From Siphonodentalium dalli (taxonomy: Eukaryota > Mollusca > Scaphopoda > Gadilida > Siphonodentaliidae), in contig CP136064.1 of NCBI GenBank assembly GCA_032622095.1, positions 186,602,209 through 186,666,208 of the forward strand: DNA of 64,000 nt, written 5' to 3'. Below, piece after piece: positions 1-11,197 of this stretch; position 1 is the first letter of the stretch, and every line of letters starts with the position of its first letter. The notes beneath the pieces were generated by a model. That model did no database searches. It was not told the origin of the DNA and worked only from the letters and a program-made list of their open reading frames with translations. The translations under genes were made by a program, and so were the position numbers.

Positions 1-741
1 AATTGGCGCCAAATAAATTGTGCATCAATTTTGGTGCCCCTGTCCCTTTCAATACACCCCTGACTCGAATGAGGCCACACTTGACAGATATAAGCCACAC
101 CATTAGACTCCTCATACCATGGGGATGCTTTTGTATAAGTGTGGTGGCAATCGGCGACTAAACCAATTATTATCAAATTTAGTGCCCACCCCCCTCCCAA
201 TCTCTCATCCAAACGACAACAATTTGGTGTTGTTGAATCGCACAATTAGATTCCTTGTATCATGAAGAAGAATATATATCAATTTGGTGGAAATCGGCGC
301 TAAAATTAGTTTTATAAATTTTGGTGCCCCTCTCCCCTTTCGTGCAAATCTGACTCGAACGACGCCACTTTCGACATATTTAAACCACACAGTTGGATTC
401 TTCATATCATGGGGATGATTATATGTAAGTTTCGTGGCAATCGGCGACAGAAAAACAAATCTGCCCCTCCCCCTTCCGGGCACCCCTGACGCGAACGGCG
501 CGATTTTTGCCATATTTAAAACACACCATTAGATTCCTCATATTATGGGGATGATTATATATAAGTTTCGTGGCAATCGCCGACAATTTTTTTTTCTGCC
601 CCTCTCCCTTTTCTGCCCCTGACAACAACGGCGTCACTTTAGAAAAATTTAACCCCGACCATTATCTTTCTCGTAAAAAAGTTACTCCTAGTAGACCCCT
701 TTGGCATCATCTAGATGGTCCGCTGTGAATTTCTATAGAAC

Positions 742-772
<31 letters not shown>

Positions 773-792
773 TTCGCAAATATATATATAGA
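1..792 (-). mobile_element. Helitron-like non-autonomous element, 5' portion
   Basis: Read on the minus strand, the element begins at 792 with TCTATATATATATTT after an A, which matches the Helitron 5' rule (A|TC). A tetranucleotide tract (742-772) follows, then about five diverged tandem units of roughly 140 bp running to the window edge. Each unit has a recognisable core: on the plus strand, a CCCCTCTCCCTTT-like tract, then CACACCATTAGATTC, then CATGGGGATGATTATA, then GTGGCAATCGGCGAC. Microsatellite plus ~150-bp core repeats is the layout known from bivalve 'pearl' elements and DINE-1-like Helitrons. The 3' hairpin and CTRR end lie outside the window, so the assignment rests on the 5' end, the layout and similarity to the complete element at 44943-46157. 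Open frames inside the units are by-products of the repeat. Confidence 0.6.
742..772. repeat. (CAGA)n microsatellite
   Basis: About seven uninterrupted CAGA units lie between the Helitron-like 5' terminus and its first core repeat. Confidence 0.95.
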
Positions 793-1564
793 TAAAACAC
801 ATTTTTTGTAATGTGAGTGACTGTGCGTTACATTGTAATATACTAAAGTTGCAATACAACATTTGTGAATTTTGTGTTTTATATATTCGACTGAATATCT
901 GCCAGTGCATTTCTTTCACTGTTGATGTGTTCGGTATGTCGTTAACTCTTAATTTACAACATGCATCAAAGAGAAACGATCTAAATATTATCTTTTCGAC
1001 GAGCCATATATTTACTCGAATTCGCTTGAATAGGAAACTCTTTGTTTTTGGGGAAGAATGGATGGCCCGAATTGTCCATTCTTTGAGGTCGATATAGCAC
1101 TCGACTTGCATTTAATTGTCTGGTGATTTACAAGAAGTCGCCCACACTATTAAATTGTAGAGGTTTATAATACTCGACACTTTCTGTGCGGCTCAAATCA
1201 CGAAATTTGTAATTTAATTATTATTATAGGCCACAGGGGTTGTTATCATCTGCAAATTCTGCAACCAGCGAATTCAAAGTGCGGAAAATGAATACTGAGG
1301 AAATACTCATCTATACAATGCACACTGCAGATCAAGAACGTTAATAGGAATAGCATACATTAATCACACATTGACTTTGTCTTCGTAAATATTTATTAAA
1401 TAAAGAAATGTAGATGATAACAAGTAAGAAAATGATAAAATACGGATAATCAGCCATGTATTCTAAGGCATGTGGTAAATGTAGTGTGAAATGAAACTTG
1501 AAATGCACTCTGATGAAAGGTATATAAATGTGATGAAAGTATTTTGAGAGTTTGTATTGTTGAG
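793..1564. other. No feature recognised
   Basis: AT-rich sequence with short frames on both strands that overlap each other. I see no coding bias, splice-framed exon or repeat that recurs in this window. Confidence 0.5.
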
Positions 1565-1711
1565 CCCTTTCTATACTAAATGGTTTCTCCCACTCTGTTA
1601 TAAAATTATATATTGGACTGGTATATTATTCATTGGGACGGATGGTAAGGATGCATGTGCAGACGTCAGCCAGGCGAAATGATAATACAAGTGCAGAAGA
1701 ATTCATATTCG

Positions 1712-1927
1712 TACAGTAATGCTCTAATTAATCGACCTCTTAACCACAGCAGAATTTGGGTAACTTTTCAGGATTTAGTCGGAAATATGGCTTGTTGCCA
1801 TTCATCGGAAAGCTCTCGACGAGAGCTTTCCTATGAATGGCAACAAGCCATATTTCCGAATAAATCATGAAACGTTACCCATAATTCTGCTGTGGTTAAG
1901 AGGTCGATTAATTAGAGCATTACTGTA
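1712..1927. repeat. 216-bp near-perfect palindrome
   Basis: Two arms of about 105 bp meet at CTCTCGACGAGAG near 1819. The outer ends read TACAGTAATGCTC and GAGCATTACTGTA. Only a few mismatches separate the arms, so transcripts would fold into a long hairpin. It is probably a foldback MITE inserted in the surrounding TIR element. Confidence 0.85.
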
Positions 1928-1931
1928 GGTT

Positions 1932-2006
1932 GGAAATGTTTAGATAATAAGTTCAACAAATGATCTACATATGGTCGTTTGTTGAACTGATTATCCAAAC
2001 ATTTCC
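1932..2006. repeat. Recurrent hairpin, copy 1
   Basis: GGAAATGTTTAGATAATAAG pairs with the complementary arm ending CATTTCC. The same hairpin occurs at 28646-28709, 30631-30697 and 55165-55230. Confidence 0.8.
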
Positions 2007-2046
2007 TGAGGGAACTTCTCACCAATGAGTATTTAGTATAGAAAGG

Positions 2047-3215
2047 TTTAGTTATGTTTTTCTCCTCTTGTGTTCATATGTAGGCTGCAGTTCCACCTAC
2101 ATTAGCCTGAAATTACTTATTAGAAACTATATTCCACATATGTGTAACGAGTATTAACTGACAAATTTGGACAAATGTAAAACAGATTGATAAAATGTGC
2201 AAACCGACTACTGTGATAGAGTAAATTGCCTATTGTATCAATTGACCAAAACAATCCCATTATATAGCAAATCCAAAGTTGCGCGAGATGGGCTATCAAA
2301 ATGGTCTATAATATAACGACATATCATAAATGTTCATACGTTTAGCTTCGGGCTTTATTTAGCTGCCATGCAGATCTACTATTTACCAATTGCTCCGCTT
2401 CTTTCCACGAGGAAGAGTTTGCGGTGTCATCTATTATAGAATAATATGAAATATAGCGTCTCATGCACAGTCAGTCAATCACCGGACACATGTGACAGAC
2501 ATATCGTATCAGAAAATTGTTTGGCAGTTCAGATAGGGGCGGTCATGTGGTTGATATGTCTTAACCCCCACCGCCGATATGGTCAACTGTTTTAACAGTT
2601 GTAAATATCAAACCAATATCTAGTGTAAAGTGCGTTGAACATTTTCCTATTTTCGATCAAAAAAATTATGTTAATTCGCCCTCGGTTAGAAAATGTCCAA
2701 TCATAGGGGGTGTTTTTGGTTGGAATTTTTGTTCAGTTGGAAGGTACACGATTCAAAATTATAATTCTTTATCGGGGGGAGTGCAAATGAAAGTCAAGTT
2801 AAGAAAACGGATTGGTTCAAGGTGTGGTCTATATTTACTCTCCTCACAAAAGAAGGCGCTCCATGTTCACTTCCCATAAATAGGTCACGCCCTTTCTCAG
2901 ACTAACGATGTCCCCTCCGGTTTGACACCAAACTATGAGAACAAGCATACATCATGTTTTCAAAACGCTCTTTACAAATGCTTGGTATGCAATGCGTGTA
3001 AAGGGTGTGCTCATAATGGGGTGTCAACTACAAATAGTGTTTGCCGTCTTGTGAATAACACAGGTGGAATAACTGCATTCCTCTGCAAATAAATAGGAAA
3101 ACAGTGGAAGTAGAGTTGTTCACCTTCACATATCAATTAGACAGTAAAACCCACATGGGCGTGTTGTTAAAACGAGTAAAAAATATATATATAAATGTAA
3201 AAATGAGCCCGCCAC
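2047..3215. other. No feature recognised
   Basis: Intergenic-looking sequence without long frames, tandem repeats or terminal inverted repeats that I can pair. Confidence 0.5.
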
Positions 3216-3218
3216 TTA

Positions 3219-4193
3219 GGGTGCATTTACATTGCTATAGAAATGTACACAGATCTACACGCAGACAGTGTAAACGGGTTGATATAGAAATGCACACAGA
3301 AAGAAAACGGTATTAGTTCGTGTGAGCAAAAATCGTGACCGCTACACGTCACGGTCTACGCCCATATAATGCGACAGGCAAATCAGTTTTGATTAATTGT
3401 TACTCGGGCTTGGCGAATGTTTTCGTTGTCATTTCAACCCGTGTATTTCGAATATTGAACACGGATAGGGACGTGGCAACTTGTTCAACGGTTGGATATT
3501 TCATACCTGACACAACATTAGTTGTAATTTCCAAACCAACAATAGATTAAAAATGATCTTGTAGTTTTATTTTCAAACATTTTATTTGGGGGGGGGGGGT
3601 ATTGTTTTCGGACCAATATTTGCATAATTTCCTACTTTTTATCAAAATTTTGGACTGGAATGGCCATCAGCTGGAAATTTTCCAACTTTATCATAGGGGC
3701 GGATGTAATGTTGGAAATGTCCAACACTTGGAAAGATTGTGTCCTGGTCCCTCCCCGTGGCCAGTCATCATCATCATATTTATTGTCTAACAGCTATATA
3801 TAAAAACTGCATGTAATTTAAGAAAACAATATTGTTCTACATTGGTTAACATTGTCATTGGAATTGTCATCAGTTGAAAATTTTACTACATTTGGTCAAA
3901 TAAAGGGTGTTGTAGGGTAACTGCATGATTTTCATTCTTTCTTCGAACCATTATCAAGTGGTATAAGGATACACTTTAAATACATGCGGCACATACCAAA
4001 TCGCTGTTATCTGCTGATAGTTGATACATTTTCATGTCTGGCCTAAACTGACACGACTCGCAGTGAATTGTCAATTACCAGAGTACAGATCAGCGCGCGT
4101 TCACTATTGGTAATCATGTTGTGATCACAGTAATGCGCGACACGTGACTTCATACAGATCTATATACATTTCTATAGCAATGTAAATGCACCC
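3219..4193. mobile_element. MITE with TTA target duplication (Harbinger-like)
   Basis: Left end GGGTGCATTTACATTGCTAT and its right-hand complement are almost identical for about 30 bp. They are flanked by TTA at 3216-3218 and 4194-4196. A 3-bp TWA duplication with a GGG-starting TIR fits PIF/Harbinger elements, although no transposase or Myb-like frame is visible. A piece of the poly-G/C hAT family sits inside at about 3467-3935. Confidence 0.65.
3467..3935. mobile_element. Diverged copy of the GGAAATTTCC hAT family
   Basis: It starts with TAGGGACGTGGCAAC, a variant of the CAGGGACGTGGC end seen in the intact copies. It contains the shared interior: a G-run at 3587-3598, GGACCAATATTTGCATA, TTGGAAATTTTCCAAC-like motifs and CCTGGTCCCTCCCCGTGGCC. 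The right terminus is not recognisable. Confidence 0.55.
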
Positions 4194-4633
4194 TTAAACA
4201 AACACATCTCTATTGATATAATATACGTCACAATGTCGTTCACTATTTCTAATATCTCCCCACTTTTAACAACCATATTTCGCAAACGCCTGAACCGATT
4301 GCTGAAATTCCAACGCCAATTGATCGAGTAAAAGCTATAATTTACAAATCTGCTACACCAAGTGTCACTCCTATTGCTAAAATTCCAACACCAATCGATC
4401 GATTAAAAGCTACGGTTTACAAATCTGCTACACAGCTTTGGGATAAACTGTTCGACAACTTATACAACAGACGATGAACAAACAATTCACAGAGAGCACG
4501 ACTCGATTCCCACGCTTTTTATTTTTTGAATCGGTTCAGGCATTTGTGAATTGCGCACATTAGAACTGATGAGATATTCGAATGGTGAGCTCAATTGTAA
4601 CGTATTATATCAACGGTGGTGCGTTTGTTAAAT
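4194..4633. mobile_element. Foldback element with internal 75-bp duplication
   Basis: The left segment (AAACAAACACATCTC and TATTGATATAATATACGT) is inverted at the right (ACGTATTATATCAAC and GTGCGTTTGTTAAA). A second inverted pair, GCCTGAACCGATT / AATCGGTTCAGGC, lies inside. Around 4298-4437 a ~75-bp unit (ATTGCT..AAATTCCAAC..CCAAT) is tandemly doubled. TTAA-like flanks suggest another TTAA element, but the ends are eroded. Confidence 0.45.
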
Positions 4634-5756
4634 TGCGCGCTCGTTGTTAATTTAGAATTTTTTTAATTTATATTTTAGTCATTTTAAACGACTCGTCCCT
4701 GTGGTAAAACCGTGAAAGTGTCTTCTCATAACTGTTTTATACATGGAGATACCGACGCGAACGCCTCTATAAGAGTATTCGGTGTTTTCGACCAGTACCT
4801 CAAATTTTCTAACCGTTACAACATTTGAACCAAATACCACTAAATGTGTGTCATCTTGGTATATTTTCTTAGCCGTTTGAGTCTAAACAATATGATCGTA
4901 TATAGGTGCCTGTAGCAAAAATGCTCAACTCCTGGATTTGAGGCAACATATATAATATTTGTACGCTGGATATTGTTTAAAATAAAATGAACTTCCAGAA
5001 CAATTTCAACCAAATTTCAACTGTTTCGTGTACATATATATAAATTATATTTCAAACTGATGAAAATTGTTATCAAAACTGTATTTAATATTGTGTGAGA
5101 CCATCCACACCTGCTAACCATGCAGTTGGGATATAAACTATGTATGTTAATCTATAATGAAATGTATATTACTTAAACAAATATTATGTTCGTACTCTCT
5201 GGATTCTCAGAACAAATTTTATTTGACGACTTTTTATCCCGTTAAAATTGTGTAAAAACTGTCAAATGGTAATAAATGTGTGTTTACTTATAATGTACAT
5301 AACTGAGGCAGAAAAATAAAAACTCGGCTATAAGCATAACTTGAGAAACATAGAACGATTTGGAAAGTTTGAATATATACATGTGAGGGAATTGACAAAA
5401 ACGCGGTGCATCCGATCTCCGTCGAGCTTATGTTCGAATAAAACCATCCGTTCTTCTTGTTTGAGCCGGAATATGCCCAGGACAGCGAAGCTTCCCTTCA
5501 TCGACTAGTATATTATACATGTAGTTTACATTGATGAATTCTTGCACAGGTGATGTATAACGTGGCATCAGTTTGATTTCAATGTCGCAATCACATACAT
5601 TGATACATACGGACATCCACTCACTTATACGTGAAAATAGCGAAGAAAGTTGATGCTATATTATTCAGAACGACTGGTTACTTCGTGTCAGGACACATTA
5701 TTGTCACAAATTCTGAAAAAAAGAAAAGAAAACTGTTTGTATTGGTTGAGAACTGA
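4634..5756. other. No feature recognised
   Basis: AT-rich sequence. Short frames, for example around 5428-5616, look random and match nothing I know. Confidence 0.5.
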
Positions 5757-6667
5757 AAGGTACTCAATCCGATTCGATGGTCCCCATATAATCAAATTCC
5801 AACAACAACATTTTTAGAAATGCCCCTTCAGTTATCAGAATCGATTAATTGCCCAAAAATAACGCAAACCACTGCATGTCAACTATAGTATAAAATTGCC
5901 CGAAACGTGTTTTTTATCAACATGTTGTTCGACGAAGTTTGGCCTTATTGTCACCAGAAAGCCTATTGATTTTAGAGTTATCCATCTTCATCCGCAATTT
6001 GGTCCGAGACCGTCGGCTCGTCAACTGTTTACTCGGCCACTAATAATTCTCGATGGTGAAAATACGAGATTTAAAAAATCGATATCTAATAACTCTGAGC
6101 TTTGATGAATGGGTTCCTCGACTCGAATCAAATATTTTCTACACCGAATCCAATTAAAGGTACTCAACCCGTAAAGAAGGTCCCCATCTCAACAGATTCC
6201 AACAACAACAATCCGATCAGAGGGTCCTATATTACTATTTCTTTGGCTTTGGGGGTAAAAAATATTTGATTCGAGTCGAGGAACCCATCAAACAAAGCTC
6301 AGAGTTATTAGATATTGATTTTTCAAATTTGTTATGTTCTCGAGATGAGTACCAATAACTGCCGTAATCTGCTCTGGATGTGTACCTCAAATCTATTCAA
6401 ACAGACAAGGATGAATAACTCTAAAATCAAGTGGTAATTTTAACGCAATTTTGACTGAGTTCTGGGCCAGATAGTATTCCCGATAATGAAAAATAATAGA
6501 TTTCTAAAATCGATATCTAACAAATCTGAGCTTTGATGGGTGACTTCCTCGACTCGAATCAAATATTTTTGACCCCCGAAGCCATTGAAATAGTAATTGA
6601 GAGGAGTTTTATCGGGTTGAGTACCTTTAAATAGTAATTGAATGGCGCTTAATCATGTTATGCATCT
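5757..6667. mobile_element. Older AGGTACTCAA-family MITE, interrupted
   Basis: It starts AAGGTACTCAATCCG and ends ATGCATCTTTAA, matching the uninterrupted relative at 59627-60042 along its length. The young 469-bp MITE 6158-6626 is inserted at a TTAA inside it, so this element is older. No coding capacity. Confidence 0.65.
6158..6626 (+). mobile_element. 469-bp TTAA MITE, copy 1 (young)
   Basis: Ends AGGTACTCAACCCG and CGGGTTGAGTACCT, flanked by TTAA at 6154-6157 and 6627-6630. A second copy of exactly the same length lies inverted at 24192-24660 and differs at only about eight positions by eye. Subterminal blocks (GATTCGAGTCGAGGAA; AAGCTCAGA) occur at both ends in inverted orientation. TTAA duplication is typical of piggyBac-type transposition and is also used by Kolobok. 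With no transposase present, the superfamily is inferred. Confidence 0.85.
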
Positions 6668-6726
6668 TTAAATGTGTATTCAGTAATCGAAGCCATTATT
6701 ATGAAACTTATTTTACATCATATTAA

Positions 6727-8120
6727 AGGGGTACTGTATACACAGGGATGTGGCTAGAGGGGGGTGTGGGGTGTCTCACCCCCCCCCCCCCAACTTTGGT
6801 CAAAATTTTCAACAGTTGGAAATTTCATTTCACACCAACAATGGGTTGAAAATGTTCTTGTCGTTTGATTTTCAAACAATTTATTGGGGGGAATTAATTG
6901 TTTTTGGACCAATATTTGCATATTTTCCTAATTTTTGTCAAAATTTTGGACTGAAATGGTCATAAGTTGGAAATTTTCCAACCTTAGGGGGGTGACAGGT
7001 TGGAAATTTCCAACACTTGGAAAGCTTGTGTCCTGGTCCTCCCCCGTGGCTATCAAAACTGCTACTAAATTTAAGAAAACAATATTGTCATACATTTGGT
7101 CAACATTGTCATTGGAATTGTCATCATTTGGAAATTTTCCAACCTAAGTGGGGGGGGGGGGGTGTCAGGTTTGAAATTTCCAACTCTAAGAAGACTTGAG
7201 GCTAGGCTAGATGCTAGGCTTTTGCGATTTTCTTGTTCAGATTTCAAAATTTTCGAACACCGGGCCGAACCATGGTCGGCCCGGTGTGTCACTGCCCCTC
7301 CCCCGTGACCAATACAAAACTGCTAATTAGTTTAACAAAACAATAGTTTAGTACATTCGGTCAAACTTGTGGACTGAAATGGTCATCAGTTGGAGAATTT
7401 TCCAAACCTAAGAGGGAGTATGAGGTTTGAAATTTACAACACTAGGGAAGCTTCAGTTGAGGCCAGTCTTGATGCTAGGATTTGCGATTTTCTTGTATAG
7501 TTTTCCAAATTTTCTCACACCGGGCTGAACAAACATGGACGGACATAATGTCTTACCCGTAGCCGTGTACAGTTGTCTGGAGTAGGCTACTAGATGTTAG
7601 GATTTATGCAATTCTCAGGTTAATGTATCTGAATTTTCTTATACCGGGCATATAGAACAACATAGTTTATGAATACATAGGATAGTAGGCCCGAGGACTG
7701 ATGTGCAAGGGGGTGGAAATGGAATTATGCAAAACTTGTGTTTGGTCTGTGATTCTGATACAAGAATTATGCAAAACTTGTGTTTGGTCTGTGATTCTGA
7801 TTCAAGGGGGGGGTGCAAAAAGTTGTGTTGGTGTGATTCCGACTCAAGGAGGGGTGCAGTTGGAATTTCACAAGGTGGACACCCCCCCCCCCCCCCCCCC
7901 CAACGGAGACCCTCTAGTCACATCCCTGTGTATACACTAAATCCGCCCATATATGGGCCCACCTCCTATTGTGCTCAACAAAATATATGCATCAAATGAA
8001 TGAATTGGAACCAGGGATGAGTGCAAAATACTCCCATGTACTCTATGAACGATGTAAGAAACATGGTAATTATAATGAAAATGAGTTTATGGCTCGAGCC
8101 AATGGGATTCAATGCTTACT
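6727..8120 (+). mobile_element. AGGGGTACTGTA-family TTAA element, split by a hAT insertion
   Basis: TTAA (6723-6726) is followed by AGGGGTACTGTATACAC. The sequence resumes after the hAT insertion at 7937 with CTAAATCCGCCCATATATGG. That continuation matches 21505-21680, including AAATGAATGAATT, GAACGATG and ATGGTAATTATAATGAAAAT. The right terminus is not identifiable, so the end coordinate is approximate. Confidence 0.55.
6743..7928. mobile_element. hAT-type element with perfect 8-bp target duplication
   Basis: TIRs CAGGGATGTGGCTAGAGG and the complement of CAGGGATGTGACTAGAGG are flanked by TGTATACA at 6735-6742 and 7929-7936. An 8-bp duplication and a CAGGG-type TIR are hAT hallmarks. The 1186-bp body has poly-C/poly-G runs, repeated TTGGAAATTTCCAAC motifs, the phrase TGTCCTGGTCC and a 41-bp tandem duplication at 7724-7806. 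There is no transposase frame, so it is non-autonomous. It interrupts an AGGGGTACTGTA-family element. Confidence 0.85.
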
Positions 8121-8593
8121 AAGTGGTTCATGCGAAATAACATAAATTCCCCGTAAAACAGCTATCATCCACAAGTACATGAACAAATAGATTGACATTG
8201 TATTTATTTTCATGATTAATAACGCTCCAATAATTATATCTCGCATGTCAAAACCATTGTCAAGCAAACAATACTGCTAGAGTGGTAGTACCGATAAAAG
8301 TCAAATTCGTCCAATAATAAAAACATCACAATGAACATTGGAAAAGGTCAAGACGTTAAAACATATCCTGAAAATCGTATTCAGATTAAAATATTTGAAC
8401 ATACAACACGATGGTATGTACATCCGTGTCGTAAGTATTGCATGAACTGTCGACAAATTTGGGCCTTGTGGGCGTTGACAAAGCGAGTAGTTACTAAATT
8501 TACTTTGAAACTTGAATATTGCCCTCCACTTAAAACTTACACGACATGTCAAGGGTTTTAAACCTGGAATGTCGATTGCGCTTGTTAAACATT
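8121..8593. other. No feature recognised
   Basis: Short overlapping frames on both strands only. Nothing pairs with other repeats in the window. Confidence 0.45.
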
Positions 8594-9164
8594 AGAGACC
8601 TGTCGCATCCTCACGTTTACGATTACGAATACGGATAGCTATTCGTAGTCGTAAGTCTATCCGTATGGCCAAAAAGTCCTTTCGCAAAACGACTACGCAT
8701 AAGAGTTTTGACGAACACGTACCATCATTATTTCGTACCACTTTTACAACTCAAAGCGTGTGTTTGGTATACAGTCCATTAATACTTCACTTATCGTCTC
8801 ATTTGCAACAATGCGATAATCATGACCTGTTTATATTGTCAATAATTCGACCAGTCACAACGTACGACCCGGGATTCTCGTGTATATTATGGCAATACAG
8901 GTATAATGCCAGGTCATATGTGGTGGAAATTCAGTTCGTTGTTATCATGGATGACATGATAGACGTTATGCTGACGGGGGGAGAGGGGTTCCTAAATTTG
9001 GACCTCACATCAACCACGACGCCACCACTTCAAGGCCCTTTCAGTCCGCAATTTCATTTCAATGCGATTTCGGCAGGAAGACAGTCTTGCCAGATTATGC
9101 CATCCCCCACAATTTACGACAGAATCATCCATAATTGTCATCATTATTATGTAATATGTATGTG

Positions 9165-10586
9165 CAAGGACGTGGCTAGAGGGTTTCCGTTGGGGGTGTG
9201 CACACGACTACGGGCAATAGACCAGGACCCAACGGGACGACCATGGTTGTTCGGCCCGGTGTGAGAAAATTGTGAAAACTAAACAAGAAAATCGCAAAAT
9301 CCTAGCATATAGACTGACCTCAAGCTTTCCTAGTGTTGGAAATTTCAAACCTCATACTCTCCCTTAGTTTGGAAATTTTCAGTCAACGATTTTAACCAAA
9401 TGTAGTAAAATATTGTTTTCTTAAAGGGGTACTGTACACAGAGATAGGCATTTTTTTTATTTACTCCCATTGACATAACTTTCAAGTTAGATTGTGTTCG
9501 TGTTATATGAGTTTCGTATAAACCTAATTTAGCGACGAAAATATTGATCTTGTAAATAAAAATATTACGATTTCAAACTACGCGCCATGTTTTTGACCTT
9601 CACCGGAGAAGACGCAGGTTGCAGGGTGAACCGGAAGTTCAATTGATGCCTGCAATCTCTTCCATCGAACAATCTCACCCCCTATAAAAATACTTGACGC
9701 TTTATGAATCTTGTTTCTTCTCTTGTTTTCCAAATAAGTTATAGCGGGACTTCCTTTTGCATGTAACATGTTTTGTTCGCAACTCAATAATGTTCGTCGT
9801 AAACGGCCGTCAATAAAAGACACCCAACATGTGAAATTTCAAGAACGGTAACTCGTAATGGCATAATTCTCCATTTTATGACTCCAGCCATAAATTCATT
9901 TATATTAAATAATTCAATTTTACTCTTATGATAGCCTGTTAACCGGAACGTTTTCAGTAGACATCGTCGACTCAAATACGTTATTTTAAAATATAATATT
10001 GATATTAGATCGCAATTGTTACCGGGAATTTATTGAAATTGGCATACAGTACCCCTTTAAACTCATTAGCAGTTTTTTATTGGCCACGGGGAGGAACCAG
10101 GACATTTTAAACGTGAACAAGAAAATCGCAAAATCCTGGCATCTAGACTAGCCTCAAGCATTCATAGAGTTGGAAATTTCCAACTGATGACAATTCCAGT
10201 GACAATTTTGACCAAATGTAGGACAATATTATTTTCTTAAATTAACTAGAAGTTTTTGACTGGCCACGGGGAGGGACCAGGACACAAGCTTTCCAAGTGT
10301 TGGAAATTTCCAACCTGACACCCCTAAGGTTGGAAAATTTCTAACTGATGGCCATTTCAGTCCAAAAATTTTATCAAAAGAAGGAAAATATGCAAATATT
10401 GGTCCAAAAACAATAAATTCCCCACAATAAGTTGTTTGGAAATCAAACTACAAGAACATATTCAACCTATTGTTGGTGTGAAACTAATGTTGTGTCAGGT
10501 ATGAAATTTCCAACTGTTGAAAATTTTGACCAAAATTGGAGGGTGAGACACCCCCACCCCCCCCCCCCCCTGTCGCCACGTCTCTG
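9165..10586. mobile_element. hAT-type element, 8-bp TSD TGTATGTG
   Basis: Left end CAAGGACGTGGCTAGAGGG and right end complementary to CAGAGACGTGGCGACAGGGG are flanked by identical TGTATGTG octamers (9157-9164 and 10587-10594). The interior is inverted relative to the 6743-7928 copy and shares the GACCAGGACAC, TTGGAAATTTCCAAC and GGACCAATATTTGCAT-type blocks. A TTAA element (9425-10056) is inserted into it. Confidence 0.82.
9425..10056. mobile_element. TTAA element with AGGGGTACTGTA ends
   Basis: AGGGGTACTGTA at the left and TACAGTACCCCT at the right are flanked by TTAA at 9421-9424 and 10057-10060. The uninterrupted host sequence is visible about 180 bp away (ATTTTCTTAAATTAAC at 10231-10246), which acts as an empty-site comparison. 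Minus-strand frames of 63 and 81 codons fill part of the 632-bp body, but I recognise no domain in them. Confidence 0.8.
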
Positions 10587-11197
10587 TGTATGTGTATTGG
10601 AAATAAAATATCCTATCCTATCCTATCCAGGCCTATCACCTCTTTGGGTTTAGGAAATCAGACATAAGATTGCTGTGCTCGCTGATGTGCATCACTTCTG
10701 ATTTGGTCCTATCAAATCGAAACAAAGTCGACACGGTGATGTCGGTGGGTGTGCCAAATATTATTTTAGTACCACCAAATCCATGTCAGTCGTGTATTTT
10801 TGGCGACTGGTTTCATAGTGCACTTCTATATATTACTGCAAAGTGTTGTGTCGCACCCAGCGATTACTATTCGTTGTGAATAGCGATCTTATTTCGCGGG
10901 AAGCTCGAGATTCACGACGACGAGTACAGCGATTGCCAATCTAAACAGCATATCGAGGTCGTAGCTCAATACAACTGGATGATTTACATGATATACATAT
11001 ACAGTCTCGAACGGAGTAAAGTGATATATTGCAGAAAATAAATTTCAGGTGTTATTTGAGCTTATTAGAAACCATGAAATCGTAACCGTTATTGCGGATA
11101 GTAAAATACGACAACGATTAGAAAGTACACAAATGTTGGTGACGTAGTACCCTATCCGTATCCGTAATCGTAAACGTGAGTTTTGCGAAAGATCTCT

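Larger units (their letters stand above)
1565..2046. mobile_element. TIR element with CCCTTTCTATACTAAAT ends
   Basis: CCCTTTCTATACTAAATGG at the left is mirrored by ATTTAGTATAGAAAGG at the right. Related ends recur around 28510/28751 and at 30811. The interior holds a 216-bp palindrome (1712-1927) and a separate hairpin (1932-2006). No transposase frame is visible, so this is a non-autonomous element. I could not define a clean target duplication. Confidence 0.55.
8594..11197. mobile_element. Large TIR element (AGAGACCTTTCGCAAA family) hosting nested insertions
   Basis: AGAGACCTGTCGCATCCTCA followed by CGTTTACGATTACGAATACG at the left pairs with TATCCGTAATCGTAAACG and TTTTGCGAAAGATCTCT at the right. 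The same ends bound a compact 368-bp copy at 15746-16113. Flanking triplets are ATT and TAT here (AAT and AAT in the compact copy), so a 3-bp duplication is plausible but degraded. The hAT element 9165-10586 is inserted within. A 199-codon frame at 8665-9264 runs across this boundary and is not credible as a gene. Confidence 0.6.

Noticed and set aside
8665-9264. 199-codon open frame as a gene
   Set aside because: It runs from unique sequence across the end and target duplication of the hAT insertion, has no recognisable domain, and lies within a TIR element.
9578-9975. Two minus-strand frames in the TTAA element as a transposase or THAP-type domain
   Set aside because: No zinc-coordinating pattern or DDE signature could be identified; the element is only 632 bp.
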